39,415 nucleotides of DNA from Candidatus Mediterraneibacter norwichensis (GCA_019112765.1 DXIU01000019.1:1-39415), one strand, 5' to 3'; positions 8,321 through 16,975 are shown, counted from the stretch's first letter. The notes: generated by a model not told the origin, from the sequence alone. Translations and numbers: made by a program.

Positions 8321-8898
8321 GCAGCCGCATTGAACAGATTATCGATGAGATCGAAGAGTACATCGACAGGGATTGTAAATACCAGCCGTTGTCTGCGACC
8401 AAAATTGTTGTTAATAAGGAACATCTGGAAGAACTGCTGCGGGAGCTTCGTCTGAAGACTCCGGAAGAAATCAAACGGTATCAGAAAATTATTGCAAACC
8501 GCGACGCGATTCTCGCCGATGCGAAAGCAAAAGCAGATTCCATGATCGAAGAAGCGCAGGTACAGACAACCGAGCTCGTCAGTGAACATGAAATTATGCA
8601 GCAGGCTTATGCGCAGGCCAATGAGATTGTTACTCAGGCTACAGCCCAGGCACAGGAAATTATCGACAATGCCACATCAGACGCAAATGCAATCCGCATC
8701 GGAGCAATCCAGTACACAGATGATCTTCTTGCGAACGCGGAGAGCATTATCGGTCACACACTGGACAGTTATACGACAAAATACGATGGCCTGATAAATT
8801 CTCTTCAGGAATGCTATGACACTGTACGTTCCAATCGTGCAGAACTGGATATTCCGGAAGAAGAAGATTATTCCGCGTCAGGGGACGAAAATTTCTAG
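8317..8898 (+). CDS. Conserved coiled-coil protein of unknown function (ATP synthase subunit B/H-like)
   Basis: The 193-residue protein is acidic and mostly helical, with no membrane segment or signal peptide. Residues about 60-150 form a long alanine- and glutamine-rich coiled coil (for example [18 protein letters not shown]), similar in style to V-type ATPase subunit H or DivIVA-like proteins; such homologues are often loosely named 'ATPase'. The tail is strongly acidic. It overlaps coaD by ATGA, which supports the start and implies coupled expression. I do not recognise a function. Its stop codon overlaps that of the convergent ylbJ. Confidence 0.75.
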   Translation: MSSRIEQIIDEIEEYIDRDCKYQPLSATKIVVNKEHLEELLRELRLKTPEEIKRYQKIIANRDAILADAKAKADSMIEEAQVQTTELVSEHEIMQQAYAQANEIVTQATAQAQEIIDNATSDANAIRIGAIQYTDDLLANAESIIGHTLDSYTTKYDGLINSLQECYDTVRSNRAELDIPEEEDYSASGDENF

Positions 8899-9863
8899 AA
8901 AGCCGCCTGTAAAAAGTTCACATAAAAAACTGCCAGAAGACTGGCTGCCCCTGCGGCAGCCAGTTTTTGTATGATATAATGGGAAATTTTCAGCCCGGTA
9001 TCCTGGATCATACACTGTGTCTGCGCCACAGAACACAGTCCGCCGAATGAGGTCAGAGCCATAATCAGCGGCCAGGATAAGGTAAGACGCAGATTCAGTC
9101 CGTCTATGATAAGAATGCCGTTCGTCACCTCAAGTACTGCTGTAAGCGCTGTAAAAACAGGACTGTGCTGTCCGGATTCTGACAGAAGCGAAAGGACAAC
9201 GGAAAAGAGAATGATATATCCTCCTACTTTTACTATGGATTCAAAACTGTTCATCATACACAGATCAAGAAGGGAAAAATCTGTCTCACGGCCGGATCTG
9301 TTTCCGGGAGCAGAAAAATCCGGAAAAAAATGTTTCCCTTTTTCCAGATAAACCCTTCGGAAAAGAAAACTTAACAGGACCGGACCTCCCATCAGTACAG
9401 CAAGCGAAGGGAGAAGAAGCTGATCCTCGCCCAGTGTTTTCCATACGATAAAATTTATGATAAAAACCGGACTGGTATTGTTACAGAAAGAAAGCAGATA
9501 CTGTCCTTCTGCTCTTGTAATTCTGCCTGTCCGCAGCAGATCTGCCGTCACTTTCGCGCCCATAGGATATCCGCACAGAAATCCTGCCAGTACGGCAAAT
9601 GATCCGTTTCCTGACACACCGAATATCCTTCGGAAAGGGCGTCGGAATATACCGGAAATAAAGGCAAGTCCTCCGGAATCCATCAGAAGATTTGTAATCA
9701 GCATAAACGGGAAAAGTGTGGGAAAAACAACCTGAAACCATAACAGCAGTCCTTCACTTGCCCCGTTAAATACAGCCTTGGGAAACAGAAGCATTGCTCC
9801 GAACATCAGAGTAATCAGTACAGTTACTGGAAAATGTTTCACAGGAGGAATCCGCCTTCTCAT
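8895..9863 (-). CDS. ylbJ: Sporulation integral membrane protein YlbJ
   Basis: The 322-residue, highly hydrophobic protein has about eight membrane segments and the Gate (nucleoside-recognition) domain motifs FLCGYPMGAK (about 93-102) and LSFCNNTSPVFI (about 123-134). In Bacillus, ylbJ is expressed under sigma E in the mother cell and its loss impairs spore cortex formation. Synteny with coaD matches Bacillus. The start ATG at 9863 is followed by MRRRIPPVKHFPV and then a membrane segment. Its stop codon shares the tetranucleotide CTAG with the stop of the convergent + strand gene. The upstream gap holds a 16-bp inverted repeat. Confidence 0.92.
   Translation of the reverse strand: MRRRIPPVKHFPVTVLITLMFGAMLLFPKAVFNGASEGLLLWFQVVFPTLFPFMLITNLLMDSGGLAFISGIFRRPFRRIFGVSGNGSFAVLAGFLCGYPMGAKVTADLLRTGRITRAEGQYLLSFCNNTSPVFIINFIVWKTLGEDQLLLPSLAVLMGGPVLLSFLFRRVYLEKGKHFFPDFSAPGNRSGRETDFSLLDLCMMNSFESIVKVGGYIILFSVVLSLLSESGQHSPVFTALTAVLEVTNGILIIDGLNLRLTLSWPLIMALTSFGGLCSVAQTQCMIQDTGLKISHYIIQKLAAAGAASLLAVFYVNFLQAAF
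8940..8968 (+). terminator. Terminator of the rsmD-coaD operon located inside ylbJ
   Basis: ACTGGCTGCC (8940-8949) and GGCAGCCAGT (8955-8964) form a perfect 10-bp stem with a 5-base loop and a T5 run on the + strand. There is no T run on the - strand, so it acts only on + transcription although it lies within the 3' coding part of ylbJ. Confidence 0.85.
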
Positions 9864-9879
9864 TCAGGATTATTTCAGA

Positions 9880-9918
9880 TATATGATCCGCGCATGCCTT
9901 TTATGTGCGGATCATATA
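9880..9918. repeat. 16-bp inverted repeat between ylbJ and the M23 peptidase gene
   Basis: TATATGATCCGCGCAT (9880-9895) and ATGTGCGGATCATATA (9903-9918) pair over all 16 positions, with a single wobble-type mismatch, around a 7-base loop. Neither side has a T run, so it is not a terminator. It fills most of the 77-base gap between the two divergent genes and could be a shared operator or part of a divergent promoter. Confidence 0.65.
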
Positions 9919-9940
9919 GTAAAAGAAAAAGAGGTTTTTC

Positions 9941-10774
9941 TTGAAACTTATAAAGAGACATGTCTTTCTCCTGCTTTTTTCTCTTCTTTTTTCAGCTATT
10001 TTACTTGGACAGCTGAAGGAATGGTCCCGGATCACACGTCTTACACAATCTACTGTGTCTTCTATGGATTTTCGAAGCCAGCCTTTATCCGAAGAGAGAC
10101 TGGAGGAAGCAAAAGAAATGGATTCTCCGGGAGAAATGCTGGGTGTCTGCATGCTGGAGACCGATTTTGGCAGAGCGGATACAGACCGGACTCTGAAAGA
10201 GCTGAGAAAAGAAACAAACAGATGGGAACAGCGGCCCGGATGGGACAGTTATGCGGCGGCCTGCAGAGCCGTCTGGGATGATCTGAAGTATTTTCCAGTG
10301 GCAGAAGCGTCAAACCGTACCGGCATGACGGTGTCTTTTGTCAACTCCTGGATGTTTGACAGAGATTACGGTGGAAGCAGATGGCATGAAGGAACAGACA
10401 TTATGCCGTCTGTCAGTGAAAGAGGTCTGTATCCTGTCGTCAGTATGACAGATGGAACAGTGCGAAATATGGGATGGCTTGAGCTGGGAGGCTGGCGCAT
10501 CGGCATCGATGCCCCGGGCGGTGCATATTTTTATTACGCGCATCTGTCTTCCTATGCGGATCTTCAGGAAGGGGATGAGGTAAAAGCAGGAGATCTGCTG
10601 GGATATATGGGTGATACCGGATACAGCACAAAAGAGGGTACAACAGGAAATTTCCCGGTTCATCTGCATCTTGGAATTTATCTGTATGACGGAGAGGAAG
10701 AAATCAGCATAAATCCCTATCCGGTCCTGAAGTATACAGAAGACCGCAGGATCCGGTATCGTTTTTCGCAATGA
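9941..10774 (+). CDS. Membrane-anchored M23-family metallopeptidase
   Basis: The 277-residue protein starts with a basic stretch and one hydrophobic segment (about 7-23, HVFLLLFSLLFSAILLG), consistent with a signal anchor facing the outside. The C-terminal LytM/M23 domain (about 135-265) keeps the zinc and catalytic motifs: HEGTD (about 150), YAHL (about 202) and HLHLG (about 242). M23 enzymes cut peptide cross-bridges in peptidoglycan; some serve in sporulation. The start is a TTG at 9941 preceded by AGAGG; no ATG exists before the membrane segment. It is divergent from ylbJ, suggesting but not proving a sporulation role. The middle region (about 45-130) is unfamiliar. Confidence 0.85.
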   Translation: MKLIKRHVFLLLFSLLFSAILLGQLKEWSRITRLTQSTVSSMDFRSQPLSEERLEEAKEMDSPGEMLGVCMLETDFGRADTDRTLKELRKETNRWEQRPGWDSYAAACRAVWDDLKYFPVAEASNRTGMTVSFVNSWMFDRDYGGSRWHEGTDIMPSVSERGLYPVVSMTDGTVRNMGWLELGGWRIGIDAPGGAYFYYAHLSSYADLQEGDEVKAGDLLGYMGDTGYSTKEGTTGNFPVHLHLGIYLYDGEEEISINPYPVLKYTEDRRIRYRFSQ

Positions 10775-10778
10775 AGGG

Positions 10779-10807
10779 TTTTCCCAAAATGCAAATCGTG
10801 ATATACT
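10779..10807 (+). promoter_or_regulatory. Extended -10 promoter of the RsmF-like operon
   Basis: TATACT (10802-10807) is preceded by TGA, giving an extended -10 element; the -35 region (TTTTCC at 10779) is weak. Confidence 0.45.
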
Positions 10808-10874
10808 AGCTACATTGAGTTTTTTCTGCACGGACAGAGAAACGCACATTACATATTTAATCGGAGGAAATAAA

Positions 10875-12263
10875 ATGAATTTACCGGAGACGTTTGTCAA
10901 TAAGATGAAACGGCTGCTTGGCGGCGATTATGAAAATTATGAAAAATGCTTTGATTTGCCGCGTTATTACGGCCTCCGGGTAAACACCGCGAAAATTTCC
11001 GTTGAAAAATTTCTGGAAATTGCTCCCTGGCCCCTGCGGCCTGTGCCCTGGATCGAAAACGGCTTTTACTATGATGGGGATCTTTATCAGCCGGCCAGAC
11101 ATCCATATTATTTTGCCGGTCTGTATTATCTGCAGGAACCCAGCGCCATGACACCGGCCAGCCGTCTCCCGGTCGAACCGGGAGACAGAGTTCTGGATGT
11201 ATGCGCCGCTCCGGGCGGCAAAGCCACAGAACTGGGCGCCAGGCTGAACGGAACAGGCATACTGGCAGCCAATGACCTGAGCAGTTCCCGCGCGAAAGGA
11301 CTTCTGAAAAATCTGGAACTTTTCGGTATCGGCAACGTTCTGGTTCTTTGTGAAGAACCGGGAAAACTTGTACCCTGTTTTGAGGAATATTTTGATAAAA
11401 TTCTTATTGACGCCCCCTGTTCCGGAGAGGGGATGTTCCGGAAAGACAGAAAAATGATCCGGGCCTGGGAAGAACACGGGCCGGAATACTTTTCCAGAAT
11501 TCAGAAAAGTATCATTACTCAGGCTGCCCGGATGCTTGCGCCGGGCGGGATGCTTCTGTATTCTACCTGTACCTTTGACCCGGAAGAGAACGAAAAAACA
11601 ATCGAGTATCTTCTTCGTGAATATCCCGAATTCCAGATCTGTGATATCCGGCCATACTCCGGATTTTCTCCTGGTCTTCCGGAAGAATCCGACAGTAAAA
11701 ACCCGGATCTTTCCAGAACTGTACGGATCTTTCCTCACCGGATGGAGGGAGAGGGGCACTATCTGGCGCTGCTGAAAAAAAGCGGAGAAAAATCCCCGCG
11801 CCCGGAGTGTGTCAGCCCGGGAAAAGGGAAAGAAAAACTTCCGGAAGAACTGAAACAATTTCTTTCACTCATCTCCAGAAAATTTGATCCCTCAGGATTG
11901 GAAATCCGCGGCGGAAAAGTATACTATATGCCGGAAGGACTGCCTCCTGTGAAAGGAATCCGGTTCCTTAGAACCGGTCTCCTTCTCGGAGAGCTGAAAA
12001 AGAACCGGTTCGAGCCAAGCCAGGCGCTTGCCATGAACCTGAAAAAAGAAGAGTACAACTGTACTCTGGATTTCCCTGTCCGGGATGAACGGGTAATCAA
12101 ATATCTGAAGGGAGAAACACTGGATGTAGAAGATCTTGTTTCCCCGAAAGAAAAAGGATGGTATCTGGTCTGCACAGACGGATATCCTCTCGGTTTCGGA
12201 AAACTGGTGAATCAGACACTGAAAAACAAATATCTTCCCGGATGGCGGTGGATGTCATCATGA
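10875..12263 (+). CDS. RsmF-like rRNA (cytosine-C5)-methyltransferase, NOL1/NOP2/Sun family
   Basis: The protein methylates cytosine C5 in rRNA from S-adenosylmethionine; the exact site in this organism is not known from sequence. The 462 residues show the SAM loop DVCAAPGGKA (about 108-117), the motif IV Pro-Cys in DAPCSGEGMF (about 178-187) and the catalytic motif VI Cys in YSTCTFDPEEN (about 229-239). The C-terminal third resembles the RsmF/YebU RNA-binding tail. The ATG at 10875 follows GGAGGA at good spacing; an upstream in-frame ATG (10815) lacks such a site. The stop overlaps the next gene by ATGA. Confidence 0.9.
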   Translation: MNLPETFVNKMKRLLGGDYENYEKCFDLPRYYGLRVNTAKISVEKFLEIAPWPLRPVPWIENGFYYDGDLYQPARHPYYFAGLYYLQEPSAMTPASRLPVEPGDRVLDVCAAPGGKATELGARLNGTGILAANDLSSSRAKGLLKNLELFGIGNVLVLCEEPGKLVPCFEEYFDKILIDAPCSGEGMFRKDRKMIRAWEEHGPEYFSRIQKSIITQAARMLAPGGMLLYSTCTFDPEENEKTIEYLLREYPEFQICDIRPYSGFSPGLPEESDSKNPDLSRTVRIFPHRMEGEGHYLALLKKSGEKSPRPECVSPGKGKEKLPEELKQFLSLISRKFDPSGLEIRGGKVYYMPEGLPPVKGIRFLRTGLLLGELKKNRFEPSQALAMNLKKEEYNCTLDFPVRDERVIKYLKGETLDVEDLVSPKEKGWYLVCTDGYPLGFGKLVNQTLKNKYLPGWRWMSS

Positions 12264-12967
12264 AAATCAGATTAGATAAATTTCTGGCGGATATGGGGTT
12301 CGGCACAAGATCCCAGGTCAGGCAGCAGATTGCCGGAGGAAATGTAACTGTAAACGGATTACCCGCCCGTCGTCCGGAACTGAAAGTTGATACAGACAAG
12401 GACAGGGTACTGTTTTGCGGTACTGAGGCAGCGTATGCGCAGTATGAATATTATATGCTCAATAAACCGGCCGGCGTAGTGTCCGCAACCGAAGATAAAA
12501 AGGAGCATACCGTACTGGATCTTCTTCAGGAAAGGAAACGGAAGGATCTTTTTCCGGTAGGCCGGCTGGACAAGGATACGGAAGGTCTGCTTCTGATTAC
12601 CAATAACGGAGATCTGGCTCACCGTCTTCTTGCTCCGGGCAGACATGTGGACAAGGTATATTATGCAGAAATAGACGGGAAAGTAACACGGGAAGATGCA
12701 GAACTTTTCCGCGCGGGAGTAGACATTGGAGACAAGAAAAGAACCATGCCCGCATTTCTTGAAATCCTTTCCTCCGCAGACCGTTCTGAAATTCTGCTGA
12801 CCATCCGCGAGGGACGGTTCCATCAGGTAAAACGGATGTTTCATGCTGTCGGAAAAGAAGTGCTTTTCCTCAGGCGTATCCAGATGGGCCCCTTGAAACT
12901 GGACGAAAAACTCAGACCTGGTGAGTACCGGAGGCTGACAAAGGAAGAGGTTGAAAAATTATGTTAA
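12260..12967 (+). CDS. Pseudouridine synthase, RsuA/RluB family
   Basis: The 235-residue protein has an N-terminal S4 RNA-binding domain (about 1-48, MKIRLDKFLADMGFGTRSQV) and a pseudouridine synthase domain with the catalytic Asp in GRLDKDTEGLLL (about 100-111, Asp near 103). Family members isomerise one uridine in 16S (RsuA) or 23S rRNA (RluB/RluE); which one applies here cannot be read from the sequence, although the short form without long tails favours RsuA. The ATG overlaps the methyltransferase stop by ATGA and the 3' end overlaps the HAD gene by 7 bases, so translation is coupled. Confidence 0.93.
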   Translation: MKIRLDKFLADMGFGTRSQVRQQIAGGNVTVNGLPARRPELKVDTDKDRVLFCGTEAAYAQYEYYMLNKPAGVVSATEDKKEHTVLDLLQERKRKDLFPVGRLDKDTEGLLLITNNGDLAHRLLAPGRHVDKVYYAEIDGKVTREDAELFRAGVDIGDKKRTMPAFLEILSSADRSEILLTIREGRFHQVKRMFHAVGKEVLFLRRIQMGPLKLDEKLRPGEYRRLTKEEVEKLC

Positions 12968-13638
12968 AAGGCAAAAAAGCAGTTATCTTTGATATGGACG
13001 GCTCCCTTGTGGACTCTATGTGGATTTGGCCGGAAGTGGACCGGATTTATATGACGAAATATCATCTGTCTCCGCCGGAGACTTTCCATAAAGATATCGA
13101 AGGAAGAAGCTATACCGAAACAGCACAGTATTTTGTTGATACATTTTCCACTCTGGACAGGACAGTAGAACAGGTGATGAAGGAATGGCGGGATATGACA
13201 ATTCAGCTGTATGCCACAAAGGTTTTTCCGAAGCCCGGAGCCGTCGAATTTCTGAAATCCATGCAGTGCTCCGGAGTAAAGCTTGGCATAGCTACAAGCA
13301 ATAACCGGGAAATCGCAGAGGCGGCGCTGAACGCACAGAATCTGACCGGATTTTTTGATTCCGTGCGCACTTCCTGTGAAGTGTCCGCAGGGAAACCCGC
13401 CCCGGATGTATATCTGAAAGTGGCGGATGATCTCCGGGTTTCGCCGGGAGAATGCCTTGTTTTTGAAGATGTGCCAAACGGAATCCTGGCGGGGAAAAAT
13501 GCAGGCATGGAAGTATGCGCTGTGGACGATGCGTTTTCGCGACCGGATGAAGAGGAAAAGAAGCGGCTTGCCGATTATTTTATTCACGATTTTTACGAAA
13601 TCAGAGACAATACTTATGAAAGATGTGGGGGACGTTGA
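12961..13638 (+). CDS. HAD-family hydrolase, beta-phosphoglucomutase-like subfamily
   Basis: The 225-residue cytoplasmic protein has all haloacid dehalogenase motifs: the nucleophile and acid/base in FDMDGSLVDS (Asp 10 and 12), the Thr/Ser of ATSNNRE (about 104), Lys in AGKPAPDVY (about 143) and the metal-binding Glu/Asp of VFEDVPNGI (about 166). A helical cap lies between motifs I and II, as in subfamily IA phosphatases and beta-phosphoglucomutases. The substrate cannot be named. It overlaps the pseudouridine synthase gene by 7 bases and is 3 bases from ygiQ, so it belongs to the same operon. Confidence 0.9.
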   Translation: MLKGKKAVIFDMDGSLVDSMWIWPEVDRIYMTKYHLSPPETFHKDIEGRSYTETAQYFVDTFSTLDRTVEQVMKEWRDMTIQLYATKVFPKPGAVEFLKSMQCSGVKLGIATSNNREIAEAALNAQNLTGFFDSVRTSCEVSAGKPAPDVYLKVADDLRVSPGECLVFEDVPNGILAGKNAGMEVCAVDDAFSRPDEEEKKRLADYFIHDFYEIRDNTYERCGGR

Positions 13639-13641
13639 TTC

Positions 13642-15558
13642 ATGGAACAGACATTTCTGCCCGTGAGCAGGGAGGATATGGAGGCAAGAGGCTGGGATCA
13701 GGTGGATTTCGTCTATGTGATCGGAGATGCCTATGTGGATCATCCTTCTTTCGGGCATGCGGTAATCAGCCGGGTACTGGAATCCCGCGGATACCGGGTG
13801 GGAATTATCTCCCAGCCGGACTGGCGCAATCCGGCAAGCATTGATGTTTTCGGCAGACCCCGCCTGGGTTTCCTCGTGTCAGCCGGCAATATGGATTCCA
13901 TGGTAAATCATTATACTGTTTCAAAAAAACGGCGGAGAACCGATGCCTATACGCCAGGCGGCGAGATGGGGAAACGTCCTGACTATGCCTGTGTTGTTTA
14001 CGGCAATCTGATCCGGCAGACTTACAGAGACATTCCTGTTATACTGGGCGGAATTGAGGCCAGCCTCCGGCGTCTTGCCCACTATGATTACTGGTCTGAC
14101 CGGCTGAAGCGTTCCGTGCTTCTGGACTCCGGAGCCGACATCATTTCCTATGGAATGGGCGAACGCTCTATCGTGGAAATTGCAGAGTCGCTTGATGCCG
14201 GCATCTCTGTAAAAGATCTGACCTATATTGACGGAACCGTCGTGAAAGTCAGGAGCCGGGATGATATTTTCGACGCGGAATTTCTTCCTTCCTTTGAGGA
14301 GTTAAACGCTTCAAAAAAGGCTTACGCGGAGAGTTTTTATACCCAGTATCAGAATACAGATCCCTGTACCGGCCGCCGGCTGGCAGAAAAATATAATGAT
14401 CACCTGTATGTGGTGCAGAATCCGCCGGCAAAGCCTCTGACACAGACAGAAATGGACGATGTCTACGGGCTGCCCTATGCCCGCACGTTTCATCCATCTT
14501 ATGAGAAACGGGGCGGCGTACCTGCTGTATCCGAAATAAAATTCAGTCTGATCAGCAGCCGGGGATGTTTCGGCGGATGCAGTTTCTGCGCGCTTACTTT
14601 CCACCAGGGAAGAATCGTTCAGGTGAGGAGTCATGAATCGCTTCTGAAAGAGGCGCGGGCCATGACAGAGGATGCTGATTTCAAAGGTTATATCCATGAT
14701 GTCGGCGGACCTACCGCCAACTTCCGTCATCCGTCCTGTGAAAAGCAGCTGACCCGGGGAGTATGTCAGAACAGGCAGTGCCTTTTCCCGAAACCATGTC
14801 CGAATCTGGATGCGGATCACTCGGATTATGTGGCTCTTCTGAAAAAACTCCGGGCGCTGCCCGGTATAAAAAAAGTATTTATCCGTTCCGGAATCCGGTT
14901 TGATTATCTTCTGGCTGATAAAAGCAGAGAATTCCTTCGGGAACTGTGTATGTACCATGTCAGCGGCCAGCTGAAGGTAGCGCCCGAGCATGTGGCTGCT
15001 CCGGTGCTGTCCCTTATGGGCAAACCGGAACACCAGGTTTACGAATCTTTTGTTCATGCCTTTGATAATATGAACCGCGCCCTTGGGAAAAAGCAGTATC
15101 TGGTTCCTTATCTGATGTCTTCTCACCCGGGCTCCACGCTGAAAGAGGCGGTCAAACTGGCAGAGTACTGCAGGGATCTTGGCTACATGCCGGAGCAGGT
15201 GCAGGATTTCTATCCCACACCATCCACCCTGTCTACCTGTATGTACTATACCGGCCTGGATCCGCGGACAATGAAGCCGGTTTATGTTCCGAGAAATCCG
15301 CACGAAAAAGCCATGCAGAGAGCACTGATCCAGTACCGGAATCCGAAACTGCGCCCATTGGTATACGAAGCCCTGCAGAAGGCCGGAAGGACTGATCTTA
15401 TCGGATATGGCCCAAAATGTCTGATACGTCCGGAAAACGGAAGCAGAGCAGAGAGCGGAAGAGCAGAAGCCGGCAGAGGAAAATCCGGACAGATGAGGAA
15501 CGAAAAGCGAAAAAAGAAAACCATACGGAATGTCCACAGAAAGAAGGGGTCAAAATGA
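13642..15558 (+). CDS. YgiQ family radical SAM protein
   Basis: The 638-residue protein belongs to the YgiQ (UPF0313) family of radical SAM enzymes with unknown reaction. An N-terminal region contains GGIEASLRRLAHYDYWSD (about 137-154), typical of the family; the [4Fe-4S] cluster cysteines are in SSRGCFGGCSFCAL (Cys near 309, 313 and 316). The family-typical motif QVQDFYPTPSTLSTCMYYTG lies near 520. The last 45 residues are a very basic, low-complexity tail. The start is 3 bases after the HAD stop, and the stop overlaps the SDR gene by ATGA. Confidence 0.93.
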   Translation: MEQTFLPVSREDMEARGWDQVDFVYVIGDAYVDHPSFGHAVISRVLESRGYRVGIISQPDWRNPASIDVFGRPRLGFLVSAGNMDSMVNHYTVSKKRRRTDAYTPGGEMGKRPDYACVVYGNLIRQTYRDIPVILGGIEASLRRLAHYDYWSDRLKRSVLLDSGADIISYGMGERSIVEIAESLDAGISVKDLTYIDGTVVKVRSRDDIFDAEFLPSFEELNASKKAYAESFYTQYQNTDPCTGRRLAEKYNDHLYVVQNPPAKPLTQTEMDDVYGLPYARTFHPSYEKRGGVPAVSEIKFSLISSRGCFGGCSFCALTFHQGRIVQVRSHESLLKEARAMTEDADFKGYIHDVGGPTANFRHPSCEKQLTRGVCQNRQCLFPKPCPNLDADHSDYVALLKKLRALPGIKKVFIRSGIRFDYLLADKSREFLRELCMYHVSGQLKVAPEHVAAPVLSLMGKPEHQVYESFVHAFDNMNRALGKKQYLVPYLMSSHPGSTLKEAVKLAEYCRDLGYMPEQVQDFYPTPSTLSTCMYYTGLDPRTMKPVYVPRNPHEKAMQRALIQYRNPKLRPLVYEALQKAGRTDLIGYGPKCLIRPENGSRAESGRAEAGRGKSGQMRNEKRKKKTIRNVHRKKGSK

Positions 15559-16313
15559 AGCGGATTGCAGTTGTAACCGGTGCTTCCTCCGGCATGGGCA
15601 GGGAATTTGTAATGCGGCTGAACACCTTCTGTCCGGATCTGAATGAGATCTGGGTTCTGGCAAGAAGACGGGAACGACTGGAGCAGCTTGCGGTACAATG
15701 TCCTGTTCCCGTACGGATCTTCGCCGGAGATCTTACGAAAAAGAAATTCCGCCGTGTGCTGGAAAATACACTCAGAGAGGAACAGCCGGTTGTCCGCATC
15801 CTGATAAATGCAGCCGGTTTCGGAAAAACCGGACCGGTGGCAGAGATTGCCGCAGCAGACAGAAAAGTACAGACCGATATGATTGATGTAAACTGCCGCG
15901 CTCTGACTGATATAACAGAAAGCTGCCTTCCGTTTCTGCGCCGTGGAAGCCGCATTATTAACCTGGCCTCCGCAGCAGCGTTCTGTCCCCAGCCTTCCTT
16001 CGCCGTCTACGCGGCAACGAAAGCTTATGTACTGAGTTTTTCCAGGGCACTGAATATAGAGTTAAAGGGACAGGGAATATTTGTTACCGCTGTCTGTCCG
16101 GGACCTGTAAAAACAGAGTTTTTCCGGGTCAGCGGCAGCCCTTCCTCTTCTGTGAAAAAGCAGTTTGCGGCAGAAGCGCCGGCAGTTGTCAGGAAAGCAT
16201 TAAGAGACAGTCTGAGAAAGAAAGACCTGTCTGTTTACGGCGCAGGCATAAAACTGGCCGGACTGGGAGCAAAGCTGCTGCCGCACAGACTGATTATGCG
16301 GATGTTCTGCTGA
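15555..16313 (+). CDS. Short-chain dehydrogenase/reductase (SDR) family oxidoreductase
   Basis: The 252-residue protein is a classical SDR: NAD(P)-binding TGASSGMG (8-15), NAAGFG (about 84), an active-site Ser in NLASAAAF (about 138) and the YAATK catalytic pair (Tyr near 152, Lys near 156), followed by the CPGPVKTEF motif. An Arg-rich stretch after the first strand (ARRRERL) suggests NADPH preference. The substrate is unknown. The ATG at 15555 overlaps the ygiQ stop and follows AAGGGG; upstream in-frame ATGs lie inside ygiQ and would add a basic, non-SDR extension. Confidence 0.9.
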   Translation: MKRIAVVTGASSGMGREFVMRLNTFCPDLNEIWVLARRRERLEQLAVQCPVPVRIFAGDLTKKKFRRVLENTLREEQPVVRILINAAGFGKTGPVAEIAAADRKVQTDMIDVNCRALTDITESCLPFLRRGSRIINLASAAAFCPQPSFAVYAATKAYVLSFSRALNIELKGQGIFVTAVCPGPVKTEFFRVSGSPSSSVKKQFAAEAPAVVRKALRDSLRKKDLSVYGAGIKLAGLGAKLLPHRLIMRMFC

Positions 16314-16396
16314 ACACTGAACACGCAGAGCAGGATCTGTATCATATTAATTACAGGGCTTCTGACAGAGAATACATGAGAGGATAATATATCAGT

Positions 16397-16975
16397 ATGA
16401 AAAAAACAGAAAAAGGGACTCCCGGATATCTTTCCCACAAAAAACGCATGGAGATCATCCGTACAATTATATATTTTGGAATTGTGGCAGCCATTTTTTT
16501 CCTGGGTTACTTCCAGACAAAAACCCGGCTCAATCTGCTTACTGTTGTAGCGGTTCTTGGCTGTCTTCCCGCGGCCAAAGCACTGGTCGGCGTAATCGTC
16601 CGCCTGCCTTACCGGTCTGCAGACAGAAAAATTGTAGCTGATCTTTCTGAAAAAGCCGGACACCTCACCACATGCTATGATCTGGTTCTGACCAGTACGG
16701 AAAAAATTATGGCAGTTGACTGTATCGTTGTATCCGGAAGCACAATTTTCGGGTATACGCATTATGAGAAAACGGATCCGGAAGAGACACAGAAACATAT
16801 AAAAAATATTCTTTCTGAAAACGGCTTTACCGGATTTACAGTCCGCATTCTCAGAGAATATAAAGCCTTTCTGGCCCGTGCAGAAGGCCTGGATCACATT
16901 GCCGCTGTTGAAAAAGCAGATACATCCGCGCAGGACAGAAAAATCTGCAGCTTACTTCTGAACGTTTCCCTGTGA
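16397..16975 (+). CDS. Predicted membrane protein of unknown function
   Basis: The 192-residue protein has a basic N-terminus, two closely spaced hydrophobic segments (about 23-42 and 48-68, a hairpin in the membrane) and a soluble C-terminal domain of about 120 residues with mixed strands and helices (for example KIMAVDCIVVSGSTIFGYTH). Both ends are predicted to face the cytoplasm. No known motif is recognised. It lies between the SDR gene and an RluA-family gene, 83 and 70 bases from them, without clear promoter or terminator. The start has a weak GAGAGGA site about 10 bases upstream. Confidence 0.7.
   Translation: MKKTEKGTPGYLSHKKRMEIIRTIIYFGIVAAIFFLGYFQTKTRLNLLTVVAVLGCLPAAKALVGVIVRLPYRSADRKIVADLSEKAGHLTTCYDLVLTSTEKIMAVDCIVVSGSTIFGYTHYEKTDPEETQKHIKNILSENGFTGFTVRILREYKAFLARAEGLDHIAAVEKADTSAQDRKICSLLLNVSL

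Noticed and set aside
15417-15554. Longer SDR protein starting inside ygiQ
   Set aside because: The extra 46 residues are basic low-complexity sequence, an out-of-frame reading of the ygiQ tail; the SDR fold begins at 15555.
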